Shown here: positions 54,601 to 62,943 of the stretch, in pieces | How positions within the stretch are numbered: the stretch's first letter is position 1 | How the letters are laid out: every line of letters begins with the position of its first letter | Assembly (NCBI RefSeq): GCF_000697965.2 | Contig: NZ_CP015882.1 | Span: 868,001 to 932,000 of the forward strand | Direction of reading: 5' to 3' | Length of the DNA: 64,000 nucleotides | From: Ensifer adhaerens | GTDB taxonomy: Bacteria > Pseudomonadota > Alphaproteobacteria > Rhizobiales > Rhizobiaceae | Program-made: the position numbers and the translations under genes | The notes under the pieces: generated by a model | Database searches by the model: none | Told to the model about the DNA's origin: nothing | Seen by the model: only the letters and a program-made list of their open reading frames with translations

Positions 54601-54818
54601 TCGGCAGCGGCGCCAGCGCAGAACTGCGCCAGCCGCTTGGGGTCGCCGTCGTCGGCGGCCTGCTGGTGTCGCAGCTTGTGACCCTCTTCGTGACCCCTGT
54701 CATCTATCTATACATGGAAGATTTCATGCGGGTCGCTTCCCGCCTGGTTCGCCAGGGGCTGCAGATCACCAGGGGCGAACGACCGACTGCGGTCGACGAT
54801 CAGCCGGGACACGGATAG
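51666..54818 (+). CDS. RND multidrug efflux permease (MdtB/AcrB-like)
   Basis: A 1050-aa inner-membrane proton-driven pump. Starts MPLSEFSIRRPIATVLLSVALILAGVFSYL; twelve helices with two large periplasmic loops. The proton-relay motif GLVVDDAIVMLENIVRHMEED in helix 4 and GIVKKNAIMMIDVAL in helix 10 are conserved. Sequence style matches the MdtB/MdtC branch. ATG 51666 has a GGGAG site. No second permease and no regulator are adjacent. Substrates cannot be predicted. Confidence 0.94.
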   Translation: MPLSEFSIRRPIATVLLSVALILAGVFSYLVLPIAALPRTDFPVINVSASLPGASPETMSTSVAIPLIKQFATIAGIDTISTTNALGSTSISIEFVLGRNIDAAAADVQAAITRTLRLLPQDMPAPPSYRKINPADAPVLLLALKSSTVPLTALDAIAQQVISPTLSVLDGVAEVSIFGSQQYAVRIQMHPDALAARGISVDQLRTAVAAANDNSPLGTAQTSDRQAAIVADTQRMNAASFADIIVKSVDGRTVRLGDVATVIDSVANNQTASWHDGSRAIILAIQRQPDANTVEVVDRVQALLPSLRQSLPAAASIETLSDRSMSIRGAVHDVQFTLILTVGLVILVIFAFVRRLWATLIPALAVPISIIATFAAMYPLGFSIDNISLMALTLSVGLVVDDAIVMLENIVRHMEEDGIDAFSAALIGSREIGFTIIAISLSLVAVFIPVLLMGGVIGRILNEFAIVVTVAILASAFVSLTLTPMLAARLPVRADGAEKARWLRQLDLVFERGFDGLLRAYERLLSLCIKARALVFLLFLFTVVITGYQIATIPKGFFPQEDIGQLQVTTQARQDISFAAMSKLQSNVEAVFASSPYVAHVASTIGSGGASSALNSGRLFVELKPKTERPPLETVLADLRRKLAAIPGIQAFMSPVQNLSFGSRASASQYQLVLQSLDQPLMNEWAQKLHDAMSADRTFFTDVNSDLQINAPQTRLVVDLDKAATLGVNASELRTTLYGSFGTEQISTIYTAGDSYEVILELDPSMQWSADKFDELRVGSANGGLVPLGAFARVETVSGPLTVNQLGQLPAVTLSFNLPAKVALGDALAEIDRLKAEIGMPSEVTTRNYGTTQLFEDAAANQGLLVLAAILTIYLVLGILYESLIHPLTVLSGLPSAISGALLAIYFGGFDLSIIAIVGVLMLIGIVKKNAIMMIDVALTLQRAGSPAAEAIHKACVMRFRPIMMTSVAAIMSTLPIAIGSGASAELRQPLGVAVVGGLLVSQLVTLFVTPVIYLYMEDFMRVASRLVRQGLQITRGERPTAVDDQPGHG

Positions 54819-54845
54819 CCCGCCCGTTCCGGGATCACGCTACCC

Positions 54846-55496
54846 TCAGGCGGATGAGGCGGATGTGAAGACCGCAAGCTGCGCATCGAAGGCGCGCTTG
54901 TAGGCCGGCCGCGCCTTGCCGCGCGCGACGTAGGCGGAGAGGTTGGGATACGCGTCGAGCAAGCCTGAGTTTTCCAGCCTGCGCAGCACCGTTACCATCA
55001 GCAGGTCGCCGGCACTGAAGGCGCCATCGAGCCAGTCGGCCTCCGCGAGCCGCCTGGACAATTGGGCGAGCCGAACTCGGATACGATCTTCGAGCATCAG
55101 CAGGCGCTCGTGATACCAGTCCTTGTCCCGCTCCACGTAGGTGGTCGCTTCACGCTCGAGGATCGGCGGCTCCACGGTGTTAAGCGAGGCAAACATCCAA
55201 GTGATCGCCCGTGCGCGGGCATCGGCGTCACTTGGAAGCAGGCCGGCATGACGCTCCGCGACATGAAACACGATGGCACCGGTTTCGAACAGGGCAAGGT
55301 CGCCGTCCTGATAGGTAGGGATCTGCCCGAACGGCTGAAGCGCGATGTGCGCAGGTTCCTTCATCGTCTTGAAGGTAACGAGGCGAACCTCGTAGGGCTG
55401 CCCCACTTCTTCGAGCGCCCAGCGAACGCGCATGTCGCGTGCGAGACCTCGGCCGCGATCGGGCGATTTTTCAAAGGCGGTAATCGTGATCGTCAT
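54846..55496 (-). CDS. Glutathione S-transferase family protein
   Basis: A 216-aa GST. N-terminal thioredoxin-like domain (MTITITAFEKSPDRGRGLARDMRVRWALEEVGQPYEV, then FGQIPTYQDGDLALFETGAIVFHVAE, with the cis-Pro and the Glu-Thr glutathione contacts) and a helical C-terminal domain (WLDGAFSAGDLLMVTVLRRLENSG with the N-capping motif). ATG 55496 has GGAGG upstream; the track-like longer form to 55553 is not needed. Convergent with the RND permease. Likely conjugates or reduces electrophiles. Confidence 0.92.
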   Translation of the reverse strand: MTITITAFEKSPDRGRGLARDMRVRWALEEVGQPYEVRLVTFKTMKEPAHIALQPFGQIPTYQDGDLALFETGAIVFHVAERHAGLLPSDADARARAITWMFASLNTVEPPILEREATTYVERDKDWYHERLLMLEDRIRVRLAQLSRRLAEADWLDGAFSAGDLLMVTVLRRLENSGLLDAYPNLSAYVARGKARPAYKRAFDAQLAVFTSASSA

Positions 55497-56017
55497 CTTA
55501 TCCTCCACGGCTTGCCTGTCCTGAAGACGATTGGCCAAGCGGGATCCCGACATTCATTTTCGCCGCTCGGCGCCGGAAGCGGAAACCGCGATGATGCTGG
55601 CAGATAAAGTGATCTCTTCCTCGGTCGGAGAACAGCCGGCTCGCTTCAAAAAGACGTACTGCTCGTCGAGACTAGCCCGAATGGACAGCTTGCTCCAACA
55701 GCCGTGGCGAAGTATAAAAGTGTCATAAACGTTATTGTCGAGCGCAATGGAAGTTGATGCCGGCAATTGCGTATCGCTTTCGCCTTTTGACCATGGATGT
55801 ACTGGCAGAAGCCTTGAGAGCGAAAAAGAAAAGAAGGCCGGAGCCAGCGCGCTCCGGCCTTTTTTGCTGTCTGTTTATCGCTGCGATGCGCAATCCTATT
55901 GGCGCGGGCTTGCACCTTTAGCGGTCATGCATTGTTCCTGCTCCACGAGGGCTAATCCAGGGGTAGGTTTCCCCGTTTCGTCCTGTGGATGTTCGCGCCC
56001 CGTTCGCGATGGAGGGT
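55497..56017. other. 521-base intergenic region
   Basis: No convincing protein gene. It contains a strong terminator at 55834-55866. A 70-codon minus-strand frame (55554-55766) starts only with TTG, lacks a ribosome site and has no recognisable family; it is not called. The remainder is AT-richer than the genes and could hold the promoter of the GST gene. Confidence 0.5.
55834..55866. terminator. Bidirectional rho-independent terminator
   Basis: Perfect 10-bp stem AGGCCGGAGC/GCTCCGGCCT with a 6-base loop. T tract on the plus strand (55860-55865) and, on the minus strand, a T/C-rich tract read from 55834 leftward. It most likely ends the minus-strand galactofuranose-type operon about 150 bases after yjfF. 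Confidence 0.85.
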
Positions 56018-57001
56018 CTAGGTGCTGCGATGCCGTGCCATCAGCTTTGCCTGAAGCACGACCACGACGAGCAGGAAGGCGCCGCGGATAACGGACTGCC
56101 AGTAGGCGGAAAGCGAGATCCAGCCGAGGCCGTTTTCGAAGTTCAGGATGTTGAAGACCATGGCAAGCAGCAGCGCGCCGGCAAGCGTCGCACCAACTGA
56201 GCCGGAACCTCCGGTCAACAGCGTACCGCCGACGACGACGGAAGCGATCGCGAAGAGTTCCCAGCCCACGCCTTCCGTCGGTTGCCCCGCGCCGAACTGG
56301 GAAGCGAGGATGACGCCGGCAAGACCGGCGAGCGTGCCCGAGGCGAGATAGACGCCGGCAAGCGCGCGCTCCACCTTCAGGCCCATCAGGCCAGCCGTCG
56401 CCTCGCCGTCACCGATCGCCAGGATATGCCGTCCGATCGGGAGCTTTTGCAGCACGAGCCAGCCGAGCACATAGGCCGCAAGCGCGATCCAGGCGGGAAT
56501 GGGGAACCCCAGGAAATCGTCCTGCCCGATCACCGTGAAACCGGTGTCATAGGAGACGGAGACAGACTGGTTGTCCGCTAACAAAAGGCCGGTGCCATAG
56601 GCGGCGAGCATCGTCGCGAGTGTGGCGATGAAGGGCTGGATCCGCATCTTCGTAATGATGAAGCCGTTGAGCGCGCCGACGGCAAGGCCTGCCGCCATGC
56701 CGCCCGCAAGCCCCGCCGCCCAATGATAGGGGGATAACAGGGCTGCCACCACGCTTGCCATCGCCGCCGTGCCGCCGACCGACAGGTCGATGCCGCCGGT
56801 GATGATGACAAAGGCCATGCCGAGCGCGATCAGCGCGAACATCGAGTTGTAGCGCAGGAAGCTCAGGATGTTATAGGGCGACAGGAAGTTTTCATAGCGC
56901 AGCGCCCCGAAGAGGATGAGACCGGCAAGCGCCAGGATGACGCCGAACCGGGCAAGGTCGCCGGAGTTCTTGACCAGGAAGAGGCGGAGGATCGGTTGCA
57001 T
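56018..57001 (-). CDS. yjfF: Galactofuranose-type ABC transporter permease YjfF
   Basis: A 327-aa BPD_transp_2 permease with about ten helices. Motifs: FVIITGGIDLSVGGTAAMASVVAALL, LNGFIITKMRIQPFIATLATMLAAYGTGLL and ASVVVGGTLLTGGSGSVGATLAGALLL. It is the fourth gene in a row with the E. coli order ytfQ-ytfR-ytfT-yjfF, which sets its name. It should pair with YtfT as a heterodimer. Its start follows the ytfT stop by 11 bases. Confidence 0.9.
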   Translation of the reverse strand: MQPILRLFLVKNSGDLARFGVILALAGLILFGALRYENFLSPYNILSFLRYNSMFALIALGMAFVIITGGIDLSVGGTAAMASVVAALLSPYHWAAGLAGGMAAGLAVGALNGFIITKMRIQPFIATLATMLAAYGTGLLLADNQSVSVSYDTGFTVIGQDDFLGFPIPAWIALAAYVLGWLVLQKLPIGRHILAIGDGEATAGLMGLKVERALAGVYLASGTLAGLAGVILASQFGAGQPTEGVGWELFAIASVVVGGTLLTGGSGSVGATLAGALLLAMVFNILNFENGLGWISLSAYWQSVIRGAFLLVVVVLQAKLMARHRST

Positions 57002-57012
57002 CGTGGTTGCCT

Positions 57013-58023
57013 CTAATGTTTGCTGGCGCGCTGCTGGATGAAGACGGCGGTGACAATCAGCCCGGCCTTGACGATGAGCGCTGCCGCATCCGGAACGCCA
57101 TTGGCAAGCAGCGTGTAACGCACCAACTGGATCACGAGCGCGCCGAGTACCGTGCCGACGATGTTGGCCCGTCCGCCCGTCAGTAGCGTCCCGCCGACAG
57201 CAACCGCGGCGATAGCATCGAGCTCCATGCCGAGGCCGACAAGGTTGGCATCGCTTGCAGAGTTGCGGGCAACGACGATGAGACCGGCCACACCGGCAAG
57301 CGCGCCGCTTATCATGTAGACGAAGAGCTTGACCCGTTTCACCGGTATTCCGGTCAGGCGGGCGGCCTTCTCGTTGCCACCGACGGCGATGATCTGTCGG
57401 CCGATGACGGTGTAGCGGATCATCGCGAAAGCCGCTGCGACGATGACGATCATCAGCAGGACCTGGGCCGGAACGCCGGCGATGCGACCGAGTGCGATGA
57501 ACTGGAAGCCTTCATTCTTGAAGACCTGCAGGTTGCCGTTGGTCATCACCTGGGCGATGCCACGGCCGGCGATGAACAGCACAAGCGTGGCGATGATCGG
57601 CTGGATCGAAAAGCGGGTGACGAGGAAACCGTTGAAGAGGCCGAAGAGGGCAGCGGCGGCGATCGGCAAGAGGAAGGCAAGAGCCACCGCGAGCGCCATG
57701 TTTTCCACCGGCCAGAACTGGCCCATGAAGATCATCGGCGCCAGTGCGCCGGCAATTGCCATCAACGAACCGACGGAGAGGTCGATGCCGCCGGTGGCAA
57801 TAACGAGCGTCATTCCGGTCGCGACGATGACGATTGTCGCAACCTGGGTGAGGTTCACGTTCAGCGTCTGCAAGGACAGGAAGTTCGGCGTGACGGCGAC
57901 GTTGAAGAGGATCAGCGCCAGGAAGGCGACGAAGGTGCCGTAGCGGCTGGCGAGCGTCAAAAGCCTGTTTCCGGACGAAAGGGTTCCCGACGGCTGCGGG
58001 GCAGGGGTCTCGATCGTCGTCAT
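57013..58023 (-). CDS. ytfT: Galactofuranose-type ABC transporter permease YtfT
   Basis: A 336-aa permease from ATG 58023 (a longer start within the ATPase gene is rejected). Motifs: LVIATGGIDLSVGSLMAIAGALAPMI, LFNGFLVTRFSIQPIIATLVLFIAGRGIAQVMTNG, and GMELDAIAAVAVGGTLLTGGRANIVGT. It starts one base after the ytfR stop, so expression is coupled. It forms the membrane channel with YjfF. Confidence 0.91.
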   Translation of the reverse strand: MTTIETPAPQPSGTLSSGNRLLTLASRYGTFVAFLALILFNVAVTPNFLSLQTLNVNLTQVATIVIVATGMTLVIATGGIDLSVGSLMAIAGALAPMIFMGQFWPVENMALAVALAFLLPIAAAALFGLFNGFLVTRFSIQPIIATLVLFIAGRGIAQVMTNGNLQVFKNEGFQFIALGRIAGVPAQVLLMIVIVAAAFAMIRYTVIGRQIIAVGGNEKAARLTGIPVKRVKLFVYMISGALAGVAGLIVVARNSASDANLVGLGMELDAIAAVAVGGTLLTGGRANIVGTVLGALVIQLVRYTLLANGVPDAAALIVKAGLIVTAVFIQQRASKH

Positions 58024-58024
58024 G

Positions 58025-59539
58025 TCATTCTTCCTGGTGGGCTTCCTGGTGGACTTCCTGGTGGGCCATGGCGGCAAGCAGCGCCGTCTCGCTCAAGTCC
58101 TTGCGCGACAGCGTCGCGACGGAAGTACCGTCGCTCAGGACCGTCACGCGGTCGGCGGCGGCAAGCAGTTCTTCGAGTTCAGACGAAATCATCAGCACGC
58201 TCAAACCCTCGTCGGCGAGACTGCGCAGGAGTTTGAGGATTTCCGATTTGGCGCCGATGTCGATGCCGCGCGTCGGCTCATCTACGATGAGGACGCGCGG
58301 GTCTGTGGCAAGCCAGCGGGCGAGCAGCACCTTCTGTTGGTTGCCGCCGGAAAGCTCCTTGATCGGCTGATCGGGGGAGGCACATTTGACGCCAAGCGCC
58401 CGGATGTAGCGGCTGACGATCTCATCCTGGCGCGCGCGGTCGACGATACCGGCTTTCTTCAGCTTCGGCAGCAAGGCGAGCGTCATGTTTTCGCGGATGC
58501 TCATGTCGGGCACGATGCCGTCGATCTTCCGGTCCTCGGACACGAGGCCGATCCCATCAGCGATCGCATCCGCCGGTTCGCGATAGCTGCGTCCCTGTCC
58601 CTCCATGCGGATCGTGCCGCGCTCCATCCTATCGGCGCCGAAGATCAAGCGCGCCGTTTCGGTGCGGCCGGAGCCGAGCAGTCCGGCAAGGCCGGAGATC
58701 TCGCCCTCTCGCACAGCAAGGCTGACGTCGCGCACGCGCACGCCGGCGCCCGCCTTGTCGAGTTCGAGGCGGACGGGCCGCACCGGCGCGTCCTTCTCCG
58801 GTGCCATGGCCTGAAAGGCGGCAAGCTCCTTGCCGAGCATGTGGCGCACCAGCGCCATTTTCGGCATGTCCGCCATCGGGCTTTTGGCGACCGTCTGACC
58901 ATCGCGCATGATCGTCACGCGGTCGCATATCTCATAGAGTTCGTCGAGCCGGTGGCCGATGAAGATGACGGCGACGCCGGAGCGTTTCAGCGTGCGGATC
59001 GTATCGAAGAGGATGGCGACCTCGCGCTCGTCGAGCGAGGAGGTCGGTTCGTCCATGATGACGAGCCGGGCGCTCTGCGTCACCGCGCGGGCGATCGCCA
59101 CCATCTGCCGTGTCGCCGCATCGAAATGCGCGACGGGACGGTCGACGTCGATCGTCAGGTTGAAGGTTTTGAGCACCGCTTCGGCCCCGCGCCACATGGC
59201 GGAATAATCGATCATGCCGAACCGCTTCGGCTCGCGGGAGAGGTAGATGTTCTCCGCCACGGAGCGCTGCGGGGCGAGATTGATTTCCTGGTAGATCGTC
59301 GCGATCCCGGCGGCCTGCGCCTCAGCCGGCATCGAGAAATCGACATCCCGACCGTCGTAGGCGATGCTGCCTTCGTCCCGGCGATAGACGCCGGTCAGGA
59401 TCTTGATGAGCGTCGACTTGCCGGCGCCGTTCTGGCCGACAAGCGCCATGACCTCCGCCGGTTCGACCTCGAGCGAGGCGGATTTCAGTGCCGGCACGCC
59501 GGCGAACGCTTTGGAAATGCCCTGCATGGACAGAAGCAT
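58025..59539 (-). CDS. ytfR: Galactofuranose-type ABC transporter ATP-binding protein YtfR
   Basis: A 504-aa double ATPase. First half: Walker A GQNGAGKST, Walker B LVIMDEPTSSLD. Second half: GLLGSGRTE, signature SGGNQQK, IVDEPTRGID. ATG 59539 is chosen for its GGAGGAG site; the longer start 12 codons upstream lacks one. The C-terminal tail AHQEVHQEAHQEE is encoded by a 12-base tandem repeat and is unusual. It drives sugar uptake for the YtfT/YjfF pair. Confidence 0.92.
   Translation of the reverse strand: MLLSMQGISKAFAGVPALKSASLEVEPAEVMALVGQNGAGKSTLIKILTGVYRRDEGSIAYDGRDVDFSMPAEAQAAGIATIYQEINLAPQRSVAENIYLSREPKRFGMIDYSAMWRGAEAVLKTFNLTIDVDRPVAHFDAATRQMVAIARAVTQSARLVIMDEPTSSLDEREVAILFDTIRTLKRSGVAVIFIGHRLDELYEICDRVTIMRDGQTVAKSPMADMPKMALVRHMLGKELAAFQAMAPEKDAPVRPVRLELDKAGAGVRVRDVSLAVREGEISGLAGLLGSGRTETARLIFGADRMERGTIRMEGQGRSYREPADAIADGIGLVSEDRKIDGIVPDMSIRENMTLALLPKLKKAGIVDRARQDEIVSRYIRALGVKCASPDQPIKELSGGNQQKVLLARWLATDPRVLIVDEPTRGIDIGAKSEILKLLRSLADEGLSVLMISSELEELLAAADRVTVLSDGTSVATLSRKDLSETALLAAMAHQEVHQEAHQEE
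58031..58066. repeat. Three tandem 12-bp repeats in the 3' end of ytfR
   Basis: TTCCTGGTGGGC, TTCCTGGTGGAC, TTCCTGGTGGGC follow each other exactly. They encode the repeated HQE tail of YtfR and lie just before the ytfT start. Confidence 0.9.
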
Positions 59540-59632
59540 GGGTCTCCTCCCTATCTTCGCCATCCGCCGCCCCATTTGGGGGTGGGCGTCATCAGCCTAC
59601 ACTTGAACGGGCTGAAGGTCATGCTGCCGTCA

Positions 59633-59668
59633 AAAAGACGGCCGAGACGGTTGCGCCGTCCCGGCCGT
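59633..59668 (-). terminator. Rho-independent terminator/attenuator between ytfQ and ytfR
   Basis: Read on the minus strand, a stem of 7 + 5 bp with one mismatch (59662-59668/59638-59644 and 59656-59660/59646-59650), a 5-base loop and a T-rich tail CTTTTTG. It follows the ytfQ stop by 20 bases and probably lets the binding protein be made in excess. Confidence 0.75.
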
Positions 59669-59687
59669 GGAGGCTCGGGAGATTGGA

Positions 59688-60668
59688 TCAATAGGCGTTG
59701 GCGAGTTCGGCGGCCGCGTTGGAGGCGTCGTAGAACTTGTCGTCGTTGATGATCATCGGGTCGATCTTTTCGCCCTTGGCGTAGCGCATCATCGTCTCAA
59801 ACGCCTTCGGCCCGAAGCGCGGGTTGCACTCGACGACTGCTGCGATCTTGCCGTCGACAACCGCCTGCACGGCTTCCTTGCCGCCGTCGATCGACAGCAC
59901 CAGGACGTCCTTGCCCGGCACCTTGCCGGCCGCTTCGAGTGCCGCGATCGCGCCGATCGCCATTTCGTCGTTGTGGGCGTAGATCACGTCCGCGTCAGGA
60001 TGGGCCTGGAGCAGGGCTTCTGCCACCTGGCGGCCTTTGTCACGGGCGAAATCGCCGGTCTGCGAGGCGACGATCTCGAAACCGCCGGCCGCCTTGATCG
60101 CCTCGTCAAAGCCCTTCTTGCGGTCGTTGGCGGGCGAGGACCCGGTCGTGCCTTCGAGTTCGATGATCTTCGACTTGCCGTTGGCGTTCTTTGCCAGCCA
60201 TTCGGCAACGCGCTTGCCTTCTTCGACGAAGTTCGAGCCGATGAAGGTCAGATAATCCTCGCCGGCCTTGGCCAACGACGGATCGACCGAGCGATCGAGC
60301 AGGATCACTGGAATACCCGCCTTTTTCGCGGCCATGACGGCGGGGATCAGCGGCTTTTCTTCGCGCGGCGCGAGAAAGATCACATCGACGCCTTGAGCGA
60401 TCATCGAGTTGACGTCGGCGACCTGCTTGGCGGCGGAACCGGCGGCATCCGTATAGACGAGCTGGAAGCCGAGCTTTTCCGCTTCGGCCTTCATGCTGTT
60501 CGTCTGGGCGATGCGCCAGGGATTGTTGGATTCGGTCTGCGCGAAGCCGACCTTGTATTTGTCCTTCTGCTCGAGCTTCGGCACTTCGGCGATCGCGACA
60601 CCCGCAAGGGCGAGCGCGCCGACGGCCGTTGCCGCCAGCATGAAGGTACGACGGGAAATCGTGGTCAT
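59688..60668 (-). CDS. ytfQ: Galactofuranose-type ABC transporter binding protein YtfQ
   Basis: A 326-aa periplasmic receptor. Signal peptide: MTTISRRTFMLAATAVGALALAG, with a twin arginine that suggests Tat export. The mature part (YKVGFAQTESNNPWRIAQTNSMKAEAEKLGF, VIFLAPREEKP, LLDRSVDPS, IIELEGTTGSSPANDRKKGF, IVASQTGDFARDKGRQV, VIYAHNDEMAIGAI) follows E. coli YtfQ along its length, so galactofuranose or a related furanose is the probable ligand. First gene of its operon, divergent from a LacI regulator. Confidence 0.91.
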   Translation of the reverse strand: MTTISRRTFMLAATAVGALALAGVAIAEVPKLEQKDKYKVGFAQTESNNPWRIAQTNSMKAEAEKLGFQLVYTDAAGSAAKQVADVNSMIAQGVDVIFLAPREEKPLIPAVMAAKKAGIPVILLDRSVDPSLAKAGEDYLTFIGSNFVEEGKRVAEWLAKNANGKSKIIELEGTTGSSPANDRKKGFDEAIKAAGGFEIVASQTGDFARDKGRQVAEALLQAHPDADVIYAHNDEMAIGAIAALEAAGKVPGKDVLVLSIDGGKEAVQAVVDGKIAAVVECNPRFGPKAFETMMRYAKGEKIDPMIINDDKFYDASNAAAELANAY

Positions 60669-60748
60669 AATCGGGTTCTCCTCCCAGATTGGCCGGTGCT
60701 CCTCTACCGGACGTGAGCGTTTTTGCGCTTCACATCTCCAAATCTTGC

Positions 60749-60763
60749 GCTAATAATATTAGC
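60749..60763. promoter_or_regulatory. Candidate LacI-family operator upstream of ytfQ
   Basis: GCTAATA-A-TATTAGC, a 15-base palindrome with 7-bp arms, 81 bases before the ytfQ ATG and between ytfQ and its divergent LacI gene. A second inverted repeat, GCGTGC/GCACGC (60801-60820), is weaker. The 274-base region holds no gene. Confidence 0.5.
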
Positions 60764-60942
60764 AGTCAAGGCCAAAATTTATGAGCACTTGCAAAAACCC
60801 GCGTGCGGTGCAATGCACGCTCAACTGCATGTTTCCGTCAATCGTCTCTGATTGAAGGGGAAAAACATGCAGAAATTCAAAGTGCTACAGCGACCTTTGC
60901 AAGTCTCCTAGACGCGCGGTGCTGTAGGGTAGGGGAACACAC

Positions 60943-62037
60943 ATGGCCAAGGGAAACGGGCGAAATCTGGAGAAAAAGGGGGAAGGACGCCCAACCATGA
61001 CGGATGTCGCCAGGATAGCCGGCGTTTCCCAGTCAAGCGTTTCCCTGGTGCTGAACGAGATGTCGGGCTCGCGCATCTCGCCCGAAACGCAGCAGAAGGT
61101 GCGCGAGGCTGCTCATAAAATCGGTTATAAACTGCCAGCGACCCGAGGTCCGGTTGCAGCGGCGCCGGCGGTGGAAAAGGACACAATCGCCTTCATCGTC
61201 GATGAAATCTCCACCAGCCCGCACCCGGTCGTCAGCCTCGATGGCATTCGCGATTATGCTTTCGAGCAAGGCATGCTGGTCTCGGCGCATGTCACCCGCT
61301 CGAATCCGGAACTCGAGGAAGCGGTGTTGCGGTCGGTCCTGCGCGACCCCTCCATCGCCGGCGTCATTTACGCGACGATCTTCACCCGCAAGGTTGCCGT
61401 TCCCGAGGCGTTGGCGCCGCTGCCGACCGTGCTTCTCAATTGTTACTGCGAGCCGCGCCAGCATGTGGCGATCGTGCCGGGGGAGGTCGCCGGCGGTTTC
61501 GCCGCCACAGCGCATCTGACGGCGCTCGGCCACAAGCGCATCGGCTTCATCAACGGCGAGTGCTGGATGGACGCCGCCATGGATAGGCTAAAAGGCTACA
61601 AGCAGGCGCTTGCCTCAGCCGACATCGCCTTCGACGAAACGCTTGTGCGCGATGGCGACTGGCTGCCGCTTCGCGGCTACGAGGCCGGGTTGGACCTGCT
61701 CTCCATGCCCAACCCGCCGACAGCCATTTTCTGCGGGAACGACCTGATGGCGATCGGCGTCATGGAGGCGGCCCAGGAGAAGGGCTTGCGGGTGCCCACC
61801 GATCTCTCGGTGATGGGCTATGACGACCAGGAACTGGCGCGCTACACCCATCCGCCGCTCTCGACCCTCGTGCTGCCGAACTACGAAATGGGCCAGAAGG
61901 CGGCTGAACTCCTGATCGACATGGCGATCCACGGAAAACACATGCGGCCGATGACAATAAAAGTCGACGGACCGCTGGTGGTTCGCGATACCACCGCTAT
62001 CCTGTCCGAAGCCAGAGCTTCAAAGAGCGCTCGATAA
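60943..62037 (+). CDS. LacI-family regulator of the galactofuranose-type operon
   Basis: A 364-aa regulator. After a charged leader (MAKGNGRNLEKKGEGRP) comes the LacI helix-turn-helix and hinge (TMTDVARIAGVSQSSVSLVLNE, GSRISPETQQKVREAAHKIGYKL), then the sensor domain (DTIAFIVDEISTSPHPVVSLDGI, ALGHKRIGFINGECWMDAAMDRLKGYK, IFCGNDLMAIGVMEAAQEKG). It is divergent from ytfQ, so it probably controls that operon in response to the sugar. The true start may be a few codons later. Confidence 0.92.
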   Translation: MAKGNGRNLEKKGEGRPTMTDVARIAGVSQSSVSLVLNEMSGSRISPETQQKVREAAHKIGYKLPATRGPVAAAPAVEKDTIAFIVDEISTSPHPVVSLDGIRDYAFEQGMLVSAHVTRSNPELEEAVLRSVLRDPSIAGVIYATIFTRKVAVPEALAPLPTVLLNCYCEPRQHVAIVPGEVAGGFAATAHLTALGHKRIGFINGECWMDAAMDRLKGYKQALASADIAFDETLVRDGDWLPLRGYEAGLDLLSMPNPPTAIFCGNDLMAIGVMEAAQEKGLRVPTDLSVMGYDDQELARYTHPPLSTLVLPNYEMGQKAAELLIDMAIHGKHMRPMTIKVDGPLVVRDTTAILSEARASKSAR

Positions 62038-62271
62038 AAGCCGCCAGCAGCGCTCCCTCCCTTGCCCCGCCGCGGCGCGCGAGGCCGTGACGCAGACGCC
62101 GGTAATCTAGATACTTCGGATCCCTTGCTCAGCGTGTGTCATCAGCACGACCGACATCAAAACGCTCGTTTGTACACAATGGTTACGTGTGTTATCCGGC
62201 CGCGGTGATTTTCGGCGGTCTGAGAGTCTGCGTCTAGCAGACTGCACTCGCGGTAATGGGATTGGTTGTCG

Positions 62272-62943
62272 ATGTTTGAGAAGGAAGCCTACTGGGTTTC
62301 GTGGTTGCGCTGGCATCTCTATCGAAAGCGCAGGGGCAAGCAGGGAGATGCCTTCAAGGGTGCCCTGCTGAAAATGCGGACGGCCGTGCGCAGACTGCCA
62401 AGGGGTGCACTGGTGCTTGATTGCGGCGCCAACGTCGGTGACGTCAGCGGCTATTTCCTGGCCAAGGGAATGAAGGTAATCGCGTTTGAGCCGGACCCGA
62501 CTGCACTTGCGGTCCTCAAAGCGCGCTTCCCGAACGAGCCGCGACTGGTCATCGAGCAGAAGGCTGTCGGGGCGGCCGCCGGCTTTGCGCCTTTCTATCA
62601 GACCGAGGCGCTTGCCGATGGCAACATCAAGGAGACGATTGCCTCCTCCTTGATGCGTCGCGACGTTCACACGACGGCACCCGTTGCTCAGGTGGAGATC
62701 GCCAACCTGGCTGAATACATTCGTGGTTTGCCGGAGCGCGTGCGCATCCTCAAACTCGACATTGAAGGTTACGAGGCTGAAGTCCTCGAAGCCCTGCTCG
62801 CGGAACGCCTCGAGCGTCAGATCGACTTGATCCTGGTGGAAACCCATGAATTCTTCTCGGAAGAGCTAGCCGCTCGGATCGGTGCGCTGCGCTTGCGGAT
62901 CGAACGGGAGAAGATCACGAATGTCTGCCTGGATTGGCACTAG
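62272..62943 (+). CDS. FkbM-family methyltransferase
   Basis: A 223-aa SAM-dependent methyltransferase. Visible motifs: LVLDCGANVGDVSGYFL (SAM glycine motif), KVIAFEPDP (motif II), and ILKLDIEGYEAEVLEALL, the typical FkbM LDIEG signature. FkbM enzymes O-methylate sugars, polyketides or glycolipids. ATG 62272 is chosen over TTG 62266. No other biosynthetic gene is near, so the acceptor is unknown; envelope polysaccharide is possible. Confidence 0.9.
   Translation: MFEKEAYWVSWLRWHLYRKRRGKQGDAFKGALLKMRTAVRRLPRGALVLDCGANVGDVSGYFLAKGMKVIAFEPDPTALAVLKARFPNEPRLVIEQKAVGAAAGFAPFYQTEALADGNIKETIASSLMRRDVHTTAPVAQVEIANLAEYIRGLPERVRILKLDIEGYEAEVLEALLAERLERQIDLILVETHEFFSEELAARIGALRLRIEREKITNVCLDWH

Noticed and set aside
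55554-55766. 70-codon minus-strand frame
   Set aside because: TTG start, no ribosome site, no family and odd composition; not supported as a gene.
58022-60716. Long plus-strand frames (575 and 349 codons)
   Set aside because: Antisense shadows of ytfR and ytfQ without domains or ribosome sites.
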